The notes: generated by a model from the letters alone, not told the origin. Positions 42,603-51,883 are shown, counted from the first letter of the stretch. The stretch is 64,000 nt of DNA from Arenibacter sp. 6A1 (GCF_012272855.1 NZ_JAAXCQ010000009.1:1-64000), one strand, 5' to 3'. Numbers and translations: made by a program.

Positions 42603-44689
42603 GCTGTCTTTTTCAATGCTTTCTTGCCTTTGGGGATGGTGAAATAAAAAGTAGAACCTTCCCCTGGCTTGCTTTGTATTTGGAGGGAGCCCCCGTTTCT
42701 AGCAAGCATCTCCTTGCACAGGGACAATCCTAGGCCGGTGCCCTTTTCATGGTTAGTACCATAGGTAGTAAAATGCGAATCTTTTAATAGTATTTTTTTC
42801 TGAATGTCCTTGGTCATGCCTACGCCAGAATCCCTGATAAATACCTCTAAAAACCCATTTATGTCTTTGGCGCCTACCGTGATTTTTCCGTTGTTAGGGG
42901 TGAATTTAATAGCGTTGCTCAACAGATTCCTAATCACAATATCTAATTGATCTTTATCTGACCAAAGCATGGTCTTTTTGGGAAGTGTATTTTCGATTGT
43001 AATGGATTTTGAATCCGAAAGTTTGTGTAGTAAGACAATATTGTCATTCACTAATCGATGTAAATTGGTGTTGGTTCTGGTAGTAGTGGTACCGTTTAAT
43101 TGCGTCTTCCCCCAACTGAGTAAGTTGTTAAGGGTAAAAGAAAGGTTATTAACGTCGGCTTTTAGTTTTGGCAGCAATGCCTTAAATTCAGAATTCTTCA
43201 AATCTCCGCTCATAAAAAGCGCTAAGAGTCCATCGAGTGCCCCCATAGGACCGCGTAGGTCATGGGCAATTATAGAAAACAGTTTGTTCTTGGTGTCGTT
43301 GGCAGATTGAAGCTCTTCTTTTCGTAGTTCTAAATTCTTTTTTTGCTTGTTTAATTCCTCTATTAAATTTTTCTGTATTTTTTTACCTCTAGCAATTAAA
43401 AAGGAAACCACTACCATAATGAACAAAAAGGCCAAGGCTATATAAATGTATAAGCGCTGTTGGGCAAGGGCTTTTTCGTTTTCTTTAATTAAAGCCTCTC
43501 TTTGCTGCTGAAATGATTTTTGCGTTTTAAATATGCTTAATGCCTTTTGGTTCTCTTCCCTAGAAATAGAATCTGAAAGTTGCATATATTGTTCGTGGAA
43601 ATATAAGGAAGCTTCGAAGTTTTGTTCCAATTTGTTTAGTTGATACAGCAGTTTTGAACTTTGCCGTATCCCTTCCATAAAATTAATTTGTTTAGATATT
43701 GTCAAAGCTTGGGTGGCATATTGCTCTGCTGATTTTGTGTCATAGAGACCTAAATAAGATTTGGCCATTCCGTTAAAAATAGAAATCTGATCTTTTTTAT
43801 CTTCAAAACGATCATGTAATTGCGCTCCTTTTTTAAACCAATACAAGGCGGAGTTAAATAATTTTTTTGCGAGGTAAATTTCTCCCTTTGTTTCATAGCA
43901 AAAGGATAACCATCCTATTTTATAAGTATTTTTAAAGGTTTCAATACTGCGGTCTACATAGGTAAGGGCTTCCTCTAATCTTCCTGCTTTGACGAGGGCA
44001 GCTGCTAAATTGCTTTGGGTTTCTGCGGAGATCAACTCGTTTCCTAACGATTCTTGTACCTGTAGTGAATTTTTATAGTATTCTATCCCTTGGTCGTAAT
44101 CTTTGAGGGATGAATACAGAGAACCGATATTGTCCATGGCAATCGACATCCAGTATTTTTGATCTTCTTCTATAGCAAAATCCAAGGCAATCATTAGGGT
44201 TTCCAGAGCTTTCGCAAGGTTTCCTTGGTGATTTTGTGTTGAGGCAAGTTCGTTTAGGATCCGGAATTTTAACAAGGGAAAGTGGAAACCCTCAATAGTC
44301 GAAAGAGCTTCTTCAAAGTTCGATATGGCAGTTAACAATTGACCTTTACTAGCGTAATATTGTCCTATCCCCAACAAGGATTTACTGTTACCATACTCGT
44401 AGTTGGCTTTTTTACTCAGCGTTAAGGCCTTTTTGCTTAATAAGTAAAGGCTGTCATTATTTTTAAAATAATTCTCCTGTGCAAGCGTATTAAGCAAATT
44501 AATATAAGTGGTATCTATTGCAGAAAAATTTTTCGAAGCCTCAAGGGCCAAAACCTTATTTTTGGTGTTGTTCTGAATTGGGGTTTGTGCCATGCTCTCT
44601 TGGGAAAGACAGCATATGCATAATAGGAAGAAATAGTATTTTATGAATCTCGGTCTTAGGGGAAGACAGATTCTAGTTAGCGTATACAT
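42599..44689 (-). CDS. TPR-repeat sensor histidine kinase
   Basis: The 696-residue protein has a signal sequence, a periplasmic TPR solenoid (residues about 60-380), one membrane helix (LYIYIALAFLFIMVVVSFLI), a coiled coil, and a kinase core. In the core the phospho-accepting histidine is H476 in SIIAHDLRGPMGAL; N-box NLLSNAIKFTP, G1 DSGVGM and G2 GTGLGLSLCKEML follow. No receiver domain is fused and no response regulator gene is adjacent. The signal is unknown; TPRs suggest a protein partner. It is convergent with bshB1. Confidence 0.93.
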   Translation of the reverse strand: MYTLTRICLPLRPRFIKYYFFLLCICCLSQESMAQTPIQNNTKNKVLALEASKNFSAIDTTYINLLNTLAQENYFKNNDSLYLLSKKALTLSKKANYEYGNSKSLLGIGQYYASKGQLLTAISNFEEALSTIEGFHFPLLKFRILNELASTQNHQGNLAKALETLMIALDFAIEEDQKYWMSIAMDNIGSLYSSLKDYDQGIEYYKNSLQVQESLGNELISAETQSNLAAALVKAGRLEEALTYVDRSIETFKNTYKIGWLSFCYETKGEIYLAKKLFNSALYWFKKGAQLHDRFEDKKDQISIFNGMAKSYLGLYDTKSAEQYATQALTISKQINFMEGIRQSSKLLYQLNKLEQNFEASLYFHEQYMQLSDSISREENQKALSIFKTQKSFQQQREALIKENEKALAQQRLYIYIALAFLFIMVVVSFLIARGKKIQKNLIEELNKQKKNLELRKEELQSANDTKNKLFSIIAHDLRGPMGALDGLLALFMSGDLKNSEFKALLPKLKADVNNLSFTLNNLLSWGKTQLNGTTTTRTNTNLHRLVNDNIVLLHKLSDSKSITIENTLPKKTMLWSDKDQLDIVIRNLLSNAIKFTPNNGKITVGAKDINGFLEVFIRDSGVGMTKDIQKKILLKDSHFTTYGTNHEKGTGLGLSLCKEMLARNGGSLQIQSKPGEGSTFYFTIPKGKKALKKTA

Positions 44690-44889
44690 TTCATAAATAG
44701 ATTAATCGCTTAAAGATATAGAATTGTAAGAATACAGCTCGAGATTTTGTTGTGTAAACCCTTTTTTTTGGGGTTTAAACAGTAAAAGTATGCATTTTGT
44801 CGATAAAATTGAGTTATTATGGAAAATATTCCCGGAAAAATTTATGGGAAGTGGTGGGTATTTTTTTTTAAAAAAAAATCGATTATTTC

Positions 44890-44919
44890 TTGGAAGATTA
44901 AGTAAAAGAACTATCTTTG
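44890..44919 (+). promoter_or_regulatory. Promoter of tRNA-His copy 1
   Basis: TTG (44890-44892), exactly 19 bases, then TATCTTTG (44912-44919): a full match to the Bacteroidota consensus, 16 bases before the tRNA. Confidence 0.85.
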
Positions 44920-44935
44920 CCACCGCTTACAAATG

Positions 44936-45009
44936 GTGGTTGTAGCTCAGCTGGTTAGAGCGCTGGATTGTGGTTCCAGAGGTCGCCGGTTCGAACCCGG
45001 TCTTCCACC
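44936..45009 (+). tRNA. tRNA-His (GUG), copy 1
   Basis: The cloverleaf has acceptor GTGGTTG against CTTCCAC, D arm GCTC/GAGC, anticodon arm CTGGA-TTGTGGT-TCCAG with anticodon GTG, T arm GCCGG-TTCGAAC-CCGGT, discriminator C. The base before G1 is G (44935), as expected for the extra G-1 of tRNA-His. Two adjacent pairs in the acceptor stem (5-68 and 6-67) are U-U. An identical copy lies at 45534. Confidence 0.95.
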
Positions 45010-45018
45010 CAGAAATGC

Positions 45019-45049
45019 AAAGCCTTGTCTTTTAGACAGGGCTTTTTTT
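45019..45049 (+). terminator. Terminator of tRNA-His copy 1
   Basis: AAAGCCTTGTCT (45020-45031) pairs with AGACAGGGCTTT (one G-U), followed by a T-run. Confidence 0.88.
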
Positions 45050-45163
45050 GTGCCTCATTTTTAACGAATTATGAGGAATCCGGGATCTGGTCAATATGTT
45101 TTGGGAATTTGTAATACTAACCATTTTTTATTAAAATCCTTAAGGCTATATCAAAAATAATTA

Positions 45164-45243
45164 GGGCGTTCCCTCCTGTGTCGGGCGGGCTCTTGGCTAT
45201 ATCCCTCGCTCCGCTACGGGGATGCCGCCGCGCTCCCTAACGC
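45164..45243 (-). repeat. Dispersed palindromic repeat, subtype B, copy 2
   Basis: The reverse complement runs GCGTTAGGGA to GGGAACGCCC and follows copy 1 (28787-28870) closely, with a few substitutions. It lies between the two tRNA-His genes. Confidence 0.82.
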
Positions 45244-45486
45244 GGAATATTGAAAAAATCACCCCTAATTATTGATATTTTGCCGTACTTGACAATTTTT
45301 TTTCCAATGTATAACAATTATTGGGTTTGTTCCCGGGTAGGCTAGTAAGGTGTATATTGAATCGTAAGAATATGGTTTTAAAAACATTAGAAATTTATTT
45401 CTAAAACTCCTTATAGGAAATATAAACTCCTCCTAGGAAGTCGCCAAAAAAACATTGATTTTTTACTCTAATAATCCCCATAGGTA

Positions 45487-45517
45487 TTGGTATATATAAT
45501 AAAAAGTGTTAACTTTG
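45487..45517 (+). promoter_or_regulatory. Promoter of tRNA-His copy 2
   Basis: TTG (45487-45489), 20 bases, TAACTTTG (45510-45517). The leader CCGCTTACAAAT before the tRNA is the same as for copy 1. Confidence 0.82.
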
Positions 45518-45533
45518 CAACCGCTTACAAATG

Positions 45534-45607
45534 GTGGTTGTAGCTCAGCTGGTTAGAGCGCTGGATTGTGGTTCCAGAGGTCGCCGGTTCGAACCCGGTC
45601 TTCCACC
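45534..45607 (+). tRNA. tRNA-His (GUG), copy 2
   Basis: Identical to the copy at 44936-45009, including the U-U mismatches and the 12-base leader. The downstream terminator is nearly identical as well. Confidence 0.95.
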
Positions 45608-45616
45608 CAAAAATGC

Positions 45617-45647
45617 AAAGCCTTGTCTTTTAGACAAGGCTTTTTTT
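45617..45647 (+). terminator. Terminator of tRNA-His copy 2
   Basis: AAAGCCTTGTCT pairs perfectly with AGACAAGGCTTT, followed by a T-run. It may also stop the convergent Lrp-type gene. Confidence 0.88.
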
Positions 45648-45680
45648 GTGGCTTATTTTTAGCTTGCTGCTCTTAATGAT

Positions 45681-46142
45681 CTAAATGGGTACGGCGTAGG
45701 TGTTCTTAATGTCTCCCATTACAAAAGTGCTGTGGGCACTGCCGATATTTTTTACCGATCCCAAGCTGTTTAGAACAAAATCTTGGTAATGTTTCATATC
45801 CTTGACCATCACCTTTAATAAAAAATCGTAATCGCCAGAAATATTGTAGCATTCCGTAACCTCTTTTATGGCGGCTATGTCCCTAACAAACTTATTTCCT
45901 ATTTCTTTGGTGTGTTGTTTTAAGGTAATGTTGCAAAAAACCGTGAGGCCTTTGTCTAGTTTTTCAGCATCCAAAATGGCTACATATTTTTTTATGTAAC
46001 CGTTTTTTTCCAAACGCTTTACCCGTTCAAAAACTGGGGTAGTAGATAGGTTTACCTTATTGGACAGCTCTTTGGTAGTGAGGTTTGAATTATGTTGTAA
46101 TAATTTTAAAATCTGGAGGTCTATCTTGTCTAATTCTGACAT
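45681..46142 (-). CDS. Lrp/AsnC family transcriptional regulator
   Basis: The 153-residue protein has the N-terminal helix-turn-helix (LDKIDLQILKLLQHNSNLTT, then LSNKVNLSTTPVFERVKRLE) and a C-terminal RAM/ACT-like ligand domain (VTECYNISGDYDFLLKVMVK, SAHSTFVMGDIKN). Such proteins bind amino acids and form octamers. It is divergent from metE, and a palindromic site lies between them; it probably controls metE and itself, with methionine or another amino acid as effector. That role is inferred from gene order. Confidence 0.93.
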   Translation of the reverse strand: MSELDKIDLQILKLLQHNSNLTTKELSNKVNLSTTPVFERVKRLEKNGYIKKYVAILDAEKLDKGLTVFCNITLKQHTKEIGNKFVRDIAAIKEVTECYNISGDYDFLLKVMVKDMKHYQDFVLNSLGSVKNIGSAHSTFVMGDIKNTYAVPI

Positions 46143-46190
46143 GGAATATTATTCTGTTTCGTGTTCTGTTACTTCCTTAAAAAGAACAAA

Positions 46191-46218
46191 CAACTATAAT
46201 ATAGTTCATATATAGTTG
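46191..46218. promoter_or_regulatory. Candidate operator between Lrp-type gene and metE
   Basis: CAACTATA (46191-46198) and TATAGTTG (46211-46218) form an inverted repeat; an overlapping perfect palindrome AACTATA-A-TATAGTT lies at 46192-46206. Three ATAGTT half-sites fit cooperative Lrp-type binding. Confidence 0.45.
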
Positions 46219-46295
46219 AATACTCTAAAAAAATACAATTATAAGGATATTGCCTATTAAAATACAAGATTTGCAGGAGAAAATATAATACTGTA

Positions 46296-48620
46296 ATGAT
46301 GAAAACAAACCTTTTAGGTTTTCCAAGAATTGGTGGCAATAGAGAACTAAAAAAAGCTTCCGAAAAATATTGGAAAGACCAAATCACCGCAAATGAATTA
46401 ATACAAGTAGGGGATGATCTTCGTAAAGAGAATTGGCTATTGCAACAAAGTGCCGGGATAGATCTGATTCCCTCCAATGATTTTTCCTTTTATGATCAAG
46501 TACTCGATGCTAGCTTGACTTTTGGCTGTGTTCCCTCTCGATTTCATGGGGTAAAAAGCAGTAAAACAGATTTAGAGCTATATTTTGCGATGGCAAGAGG
46601 GATCCAAAAAGATGGCTTTGATATCACCGCCATGGAAATGACAAAATGGTTCGATACTAATTATCATTATATCGTACCGGAGTTTACCAAAGATCAGTCC
46701 TTTGAGTTATTGTCCGTAAAGGCAGTAGATGAGTTTAAACAGGCCTTGGCTTTGGGAATCACAACTAAACCGGTCCTTATTTCTCCTGTTACCTATCTTT
46801 ACCTAGGAAAGGAAAAAGAAGAAGGGTTTCACAGGATCGAGTTGTTAGATAAATTGCTGCCAGTGTTTTTTGAATTGTTAGAGCAATTAGCCTTGGCTGG
46901 GGCAGAATACATTCAGGTAGATGAGCCTTGCTTGGCACTAGATTTGGGGGATAGGGAAAGAAAGGCTATTGTACGTTTATATGCCCAATTAGAAGAAAGA
47001 TTTCCCAAGCTAAAAATAATCTTAACAAATTATTTTGATTGTTATGGCGAAAACTTGGAGACAGCATTACAACTTCCGGTGCATGCCTTGCATTTAGATT
47101 TAATTAGGTGTCCCTTGCAATTAGACGATATCTTGGATTCACCTGGTTTTACAAGGAAGCAAATATTGTCCTTGGGAGTGGTTGATGGAAGGAATATCTG
47201 GAAGAACAATTATGAGGCCTCTTTGAAACTTATAAAGAAGGCGGCACAAAACCTTGGTACGGATAAACTGTGGGTAGGATCTTCCTGTTCTTTATTACAT
47301 TCTCCTTACGATCTAGAGCTTGAAAATAAGGAAGATAATTTACCCTCGGAAGTAAAGCAATGGATGGCATTTGCCAAACAGAAACTGGCAGAGTTGGTAG
47401 ATTTAAAAGTTTTGGCATCAGGATCCTATACGGAAGAAATTGGAAAAAAGTTAGACTTAAACCAACGGGTGTTTTTAAGCAGAAAATCTTCAACTACCAT
47501 GCATCACCTCCCTACCCAAGAAAGGGTAAACAAGCTTGCCCTTGAGGATAGTTCCAGGAATGCTGCTTTTTCCGACCGTAGGGTAGCACAGCAAATGGAA
47601 TTGCAGTTGCCGCTGTTTCCTACGACGACTATAGGTTCTTTTCCGCAGACCAATGAGGTAAGAAAATGGCGGGCGCAATATAAAAAGGGAGCCATAAGCC
47701 AGGGTACTTACGACGAGCTGCTTAAAAAAGAAACTGAAGAAACCATTCGTTTTCAGGAAGAAATAGGGTTAGATGTCCTGGTTCACGGGGAATTTGAACG
47801 AAATGATATGGTAGAATATTTCGGCGAAAAACTTCATGGTTTTGCGTTTTCAAGTAATGGATGGGTGCAGAGCTATGGAAGTCGCTGTGTAAAGCCTCCG
47901 ATTATTTATGGGGATGTCTTTAGGGATAATCCTATGACCGTAAAATGGACTTCGTATGCGCAATCCTTGACCCCAATTCCTGTAAAGGGAATGCTGACTG
48001 GTCCAGTGACTATTTTGCAATGGTCCTTTGTCCGCAACGATCAGCCTCGTTCACTTACATGTAAGCAAATAGCCTTGGCTATAAGGGACGAAGTAGTAGA
48101 CTTGGAAAGCGCCGGGATAAAGGTTATACAAATAGACGAGCCTGCTATAAGAGAAGGCTTGCCTTTGAGAAAGGAGTATTGGAAAGCGTACTTGGATTGG
48201 GCTGTGGAGAGCTTCCGTATTTCAGCCAGTGGCGTAGCCGACAAAACCCAGATTCATACCCATATGTGCTATTCTGAGTTTAACGATATTATTGATAGTA
48301 TCGCCGCCTTGGATGCCGATGTTATTACTATAGAAACCTCGCGCTCAGAAATGGAACTGCTCGATGCTTTTGTGAATTTTAAATACCCTAATGAAATAGG
48401 ACCGGGAGTTTATGACATACACTCGGCCAGAGTTCCTAATGAAGAGGAGATGGAAATTCTGATAAACAAGGCTGCTAGCTTATTGCCTAAGGAAAATATT
48501 TGGGTGAACCCAGATTGCGGTTTAAAGACCAGGGATTGGCCCGAAACAAAATCGGCTTTGATTAATTTGGTAAAAGTGGCCAAAAAATTAAGAAAAGAAG
48601 CTCTTGTTGCTACAGCTTAA
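46296..48620 (+). CDS. metE: Cobalamin-independent methionine synthase
   Basis: The 774-residue protein has both halves of MetE. The N-terminal barrel includes LLGFPRIGGNRELKKASEKY and YIQVDEPCLALDLG. The catalytic C-terminal barrel includes TTTIGSFPQTNEVRKWRAQ, LVHGEFERNDMVEYFGEKL, the zinc ligands in HTHMCYSEFND and NPDCGLKTRDW, and EIGPGVYDIHSARVP. It transfers a methyl group from 5-methyltetrahydrofolate (polyglutamate) to homocysteine. I see no cobalamin riboswitch in the 153-base leader; regulation probably runs through the divergent Lrp-type gene. Confidence 0.97.
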   Translation: MMKTNLLGFPRIGGNRELKKASEKYWKDQITANELIQVGDDLRKENWLLQQSAGIDLIPSNDFSFYDQVLDASLTFGCVPSRFHGVKSSKTDLELYFAMARGIQKDGFDITAMEMTKWFDTNYHYIVPEFTKDQSFELLSVKAVDEFKQALALGITTKPVLISPVTYLYLGKEKEEGFHRIELLDKLLPVFFELLEQLALAGAEYIQVDEPCLALDLGDRERKAIVRLYAQLEERFPKLKIILTNYFDCYGENLETALQLPVHALHLDLIRCPLQLDDILDSPGFTRKQILSLGVVDGRNIWKNNYEASLKLIKKAAQNLGTDKLWVGSSCSLLHSPYDLELENKEDNLPSEVKQWMAFAKQKLAELVDLKVLASGSYTEEIGKKLDLNQRVFLSRKSSTTMHHLPTQERVNKLALEDSSRNAAFSDRRVAQQMELQLPLFPTTTIGSFPQTNEVRKWRAQYKKGAISQGTYDELLKKETEETIRFQEEIGLDVLVHGEFERNDMVEYFGEKLHGFAFSSNGWVQSYGSRCVKPPIIYGDVFRDNPMTVKWTSYAQSLTPIPVKGMLTGPVTILQWSFVRNDQPRSLTCKQIALAIRDEVVDLESAGIKVIQIDEPAIREGLPLRKEYWKAYLDWAVESFRISASGVADKTQIHTHMCYSEFNDIIDSIAALDADVITIETSRSEMELLDAFVNFKYPNEIGPGVYDIHSARVPNEEEMEILINKAASLLPKENIWVNPDCGLKTRDWPETKSALINLVKVAKKLRKEALVATA

Positions 48621-48630
48621 GAACCTAGCT

Positions 48631-48667
48631 GTAAATCCCCCGATTTCATAGTCGGGGGATTTTTACA
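48631..48667 (+). terminator. Terminator of metE
   Basis: AAATCCCCCGA pairs with TCGGGGGATTT, followed by TT; strong GC stem. Confidence 0.9.
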
Positions 48668-48789
48668 GTACTTATGCTTCTGTGTAAAACGACTTATTCT
48701 ATGGTAATGCCGCTTTCTATTTCTTTGGTTTTTATTTTGGGTTTCCAAAATAGGTTTTTGTTCAACGCCATCGCAAAAAGTCTAAGCTA

Positions 48790-51780
48790 TCAATTTAAAT
48801 TTTCAAAAAAGTCTTCAAAACTCTGATTTTCAGATATGTTTAGTTTTTTTCGAAGTCTATGGCGTGCCACTTTTACGGAGCTTAGAGAAATACCGAAAAG
48901 GGTAGCGATATGCTGGGAATTGAAATTTAATTTGATCAGTGCGCATAGCCTAACCTCGCGATCGCTGAGTTTGGGGCAGTAGCTTTTTAGATTCTTAATA
49001 AAGGTGGTGTGGATCTGATTGAACAAGTTATAGAAGTTTTCCCAATCTGTGTCCAGCATCAAACTATCGTCAATTAAATTGACGATCTTTTTTAGGTTTT
49101 TCTTTTTTGGAACATCTTCCTTAGTTTCTACTATAAGATTGTCCTTTATTTCGGTGAGCAAATGGTTTTTATGGATGGTGCGCAACGTGTAATTAGTGAG
49201 CTCCTCGGTTTTAAAATTCAGTTCGTTTCGTAACTTTTTTTGACTTAATTTTTGGTTTTCCTTTTCGGCGTTTAACAAGGCAATACGGCTCTGGTACACT
49301 TGGTCTTGTTGTTTTTTTACTTCCTCGGTTTTTGTAGTGACCAATTCCTGTAATTTTTGTCGTTGTTTTGAAATAGAAGAAATTCTCCATTTTAAAAATA
49401 ACAACACCAAGCCAAGGATGCTTAATATGCATAGAATTTTTACCCATGTTTTTTGCCAAAAAGAAGGAAGAACGGTGATATTGATCGCGGAAATGGATCC
49501 GTGGTCACTAGTCATATTTTTAGCAGCACTGACTTTTAAGGTGTATTCTCCGGGTTTTAAATTAGAAAATGTTAATACTTGTTGATTCCCAATTGTTTGC
49601 CAGTCTTTGTTGAGTCCTTCTAGTTTATACCTATATATGTTCTTTTTTGGGCTCCAATAGTTAGAGCTGGAAAAGTTTACCGAAAAAAGCTGGTCCTCGG
49701 GCCTTATAATCAACTGTTCTTGTGGCTTGGTACCAAAGGAAATTTCTTGAGGTCCGTTTTTGCTCAATACCGATATGGAAGTAAAAAATACCTTTGGTAC
49801 AACGCTGTTGTCCGGTTTTAAATCTGAAGCTTTAAAATAGGACAGCCCGTGGGGGCCTCCCATAAAAATAGTGCCTTCCTTATTAATGGTAGCACTCCCC
49901 CCTTGGAAGGCTTGTATGCCATCCATAAACCCATAATTTTCTATGGAATTATCTGGTTTTATTTTACTTAGCCCTAAGTTGGTACTGCACCAAATATTTT
50001 TATCATCATCTAAAAAAAGGCCGCTAATAATGGTAGCATTCAACCCCTGATTTTTTCCAATTCTTTCAAAACTGTCGGTATTTCTACGATATCGATTTAA
50101 ACCAAAACCATAGGTGCCTATAAGTAAGGAAAGGTCCTCGTCTTCGGCAATGGAAAGGATTCTGTTTCCACTAAGGGTAGTAGCATCATTCTTAATAGAG
50201 TTATATTTTTTCAGGCCGTTTTTAGTAAATACATTTAGCCCTAAGGAGGTGCCCACCCACATATCACCTTTGACATCTTTATAAAGACAAGTAATGACAT
50301 CGGAGTTTAAATTTGGCTCCGTGGTTACGGAACGAGTTTTTAAGACTTGTAAATTGGTATTGTATATTTTAATCCCTGCGTTGCTACCTACCCAAATATT
50401 GTCATGGTCATCTTTTTCGATTCCGAAAATCGCTTTACTATTGTAACGTTGCTCGGCCTGTAAAAACTTTTCTTGCCTTGTGTCATAAACATTTAGTCCA
50501 CCAACTAGGGTGCCAATCCAAATCCGGTTTTGGCCGTCTTCAAAAAGAGACAAAACATTGTTGCCGCTTAAATCACTATCGTCCTTTGGATTATCAATGA
50601 AAACAAAAACTTCTCCTGTTTTTGGACGGTATCTTCGCAAGCCATTCCTTCCAGCTGTAAACCAAATGTCGCCATTAGAGGCCTCTAAAACCTGAGAACC
50701 TTGCGTGTCCTTTTGGTTAAAATGCACCTCGGAAGGAGGTATATTGAGAATGGTACTGTTGTTTTTGAAAAAATTGACACCACCATGTACCGTCCCAATC
50801 CATATTATATTGTCATTCCCTTGGTGAATAGAAAGTACGGAGTTGTCGGAAATAGGCAAGCGGCTATAGTTATTTTGTTGAAAAGATGTAAAACCATCGG
50901 TTTCCGAAAGGTATAAATTTAAGCCGCCACCATCGGTCCCTGCCCAAAGATTGTTGTCTTTGTCTACACACAAGGATAGTATAATATTGTTGGTAATGCT
51001 TTTTGAATTTATGTTTTCTGAAGCGGTGTAATGTCTGGTCGCATCATTATGGACATTATACTTAAATAAGCCATTACCATTGGTGGCGATCCATAGGTTG
51101 TTGTCTTGGTCCATGGCAATAGTTGTAATTGGTGAATTGTTTTTGGTTTGGTTAAATTTTGTTGGGGAGAATTTCGAATCTTTATATTTTATAATCCTTC
51201 CCCAGCTGGTGCTTATCCAAATAGTACCACCCTTATCTTGAATAATATCAGTGGCAAAACCGTTATTGTTGGTTTCGTTCCCCGAAGTTAATAGGTGCTC
51301 AATCTGGGCTTTGTTGTTTTCATAGGACAAGGAGATAATGGTTCCAGAGACTGAACTGCACCAGAGCTTGTTGTTTACTTCTGTGACACTTAAAACATTT
51401 GAGGCCAAAGCTTTGTTGATGTTGGTGTTGTTGGATTGCCAGATTTCAAAGTCGTCTTTTTCTGAATTAAAAATATAGAGACCCCCTGTTGTAGCAGCCC
51501 ATATCCTACCATGGGAATCTTGGAAAATATCGTTTGTCTCAAAATGTTCTTTTAACAAATGGTAGGTCTTTGTTGTTTGTCCATTGTATCGGTAGATACC
51601 TAGTCTTGTGCCAAACCATAAATAGCCATCCTTGTCCTGGAGGATGTTGTTAATGCGGTAATCTGTGACGCCATTTTCGTAGGCTATATTTTGAAACTGT
51701 AAAATCCTATTTTGGGAGAAGGATAAAAAGCTCAAAAAAAACAATATAAGGGTGGTGGTTGGTAACTTAGAATTGGTCAT
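48790..51780 (-). CDS. Membrane-bound beta-propeller regulator with LuxR-type helix-turn-helix
   Basis: The 996-residue protein has a signal sequence and two-component-regulator propeller repeats through about residue 660 (typical units: DKDGYLWFGTRLGIYRYNG, DSHGRIWAATTGGLYIF, DKDNNLWAGTDGGGLNLY). A Y_Y_Y domain (about 680-770), one membrane helix (KILCILSILGLVLLFLKW) and a long coiled coil follow. A C-terminal LuxR/GerE-type DNA-binding domain ends the protein (LSDREVRLCALIKLNFNSQH, then IATLFGISLSSVKVARHRLR). There is no histidine kinase or receiver domain. It would sense a sugar in the periplasm and bind DNA at the membrane. It is divergent from susC and is the obvious local regulator of the locus. 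Confidence 0.92.
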   Translation of the reverse strand: MTNSKLPTTTLILFFLSFLSFSQNRILQFQNIAYENGVTDYRINNILQDKDGYLWFGTRLGIYRYNGQTTKTYHLLKEHFETNDIFQDSHGRIWAATTGGLYIFNSEKDDFEIWQSNNTNINKALASNVLSVTEVNNKLWCSSVSGTIISLSYENNKAQIEHLLTSGNETNNNGFATDIIQDKGGTIWISTSWGRIIKYKDSKFSPTKFNQTKNNSPITTIAMDQDNNLWIATNGNGLFKYNVHNDATRHYTASENINSKSITNNIILSLCVDKDNNLWAGTDGGGLNLYLSETDGFTSFQQNNYSRLPISDNSVLSIHQGNDNIIWIGTVHGGVNFFKNNSTILNIPPSEVHFNQKDTQGSQVLEASNGDIWFTAGRNGLRRYRPKTGEVFVFIDNPKDDSDLSGNNVLSLFEDGQNRIWIGTLVGGLNVYDTRQEKFLQAEQRYNSKAIFGIEKDDHDNIWVGSNAGIKIYNTNLQVLKTRSVTTEPNLNSDVITCLYKDVKGDMWVGTSLGLNVFTKNGLKKYNSIKNDATTLSGNRILSIAEDEDLSLLIGTYGFGLNRYRRNTDSFERIGKNQGLNATIISGLFLDDDKNIWCSTNLGLSKIKPDNSIENYGFMDGIQAFQGGSATINKEGTIFMGGPHGLSYFKASDLKPDNSVVPKVFFTSISVLSKNGPQEISFGTKPQEQLIIRPEDQLFSVNFSSSNYWSPKKNIYRYKLEGLNKDWQTIGNQQVLTFSNLKPGEYTLKVSAAKNMTSDHGSISAINITVLPSFWQKTWVKILCILSILGLVLLFLKWRISSISKQRQKLQELVTTKTEEVKKQQDQVYQSRIALLNAEKENQKLSQKKLRNELNFKTEELTNYTLRTIHKNHLLTEIKDNLIVETKEDVPKKKNLKKIVNLIDDSLMLDTDWENFYNLFNQIHTTFIKNLKSYCPKLSDREVRLCALIKLNFNSQHIATLFGISLSSVKVARHRLRKKLNISENQSFEDFFENLN

Positions 51781-51883
51781 TTGTTAACTTAAAATTAATG
51801 CTAGCTAATATAGTATAAAATGGCTACTAATGCTATTATTGTTGTGTTTTGTAAGTATTTAAATAATATCTTTTAATAACTAA

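Noticed and set aside
19592-45243. The GCGTTAG/AACGCCC-bordered repeats considered as integron attC sites
   Set aside because: The GTTRRRY core is not met (GTTAGCT and GTTAGGG), there is no cassette-like single-gene array, and no integron integrase is present.
46143-46295. Cobalamin or SAM riboswitch upstream of metE
   Set aside because: The 153-base spacer has no conserved B12-box or SAM-type core; it is AT-rich with only the palindrome described.
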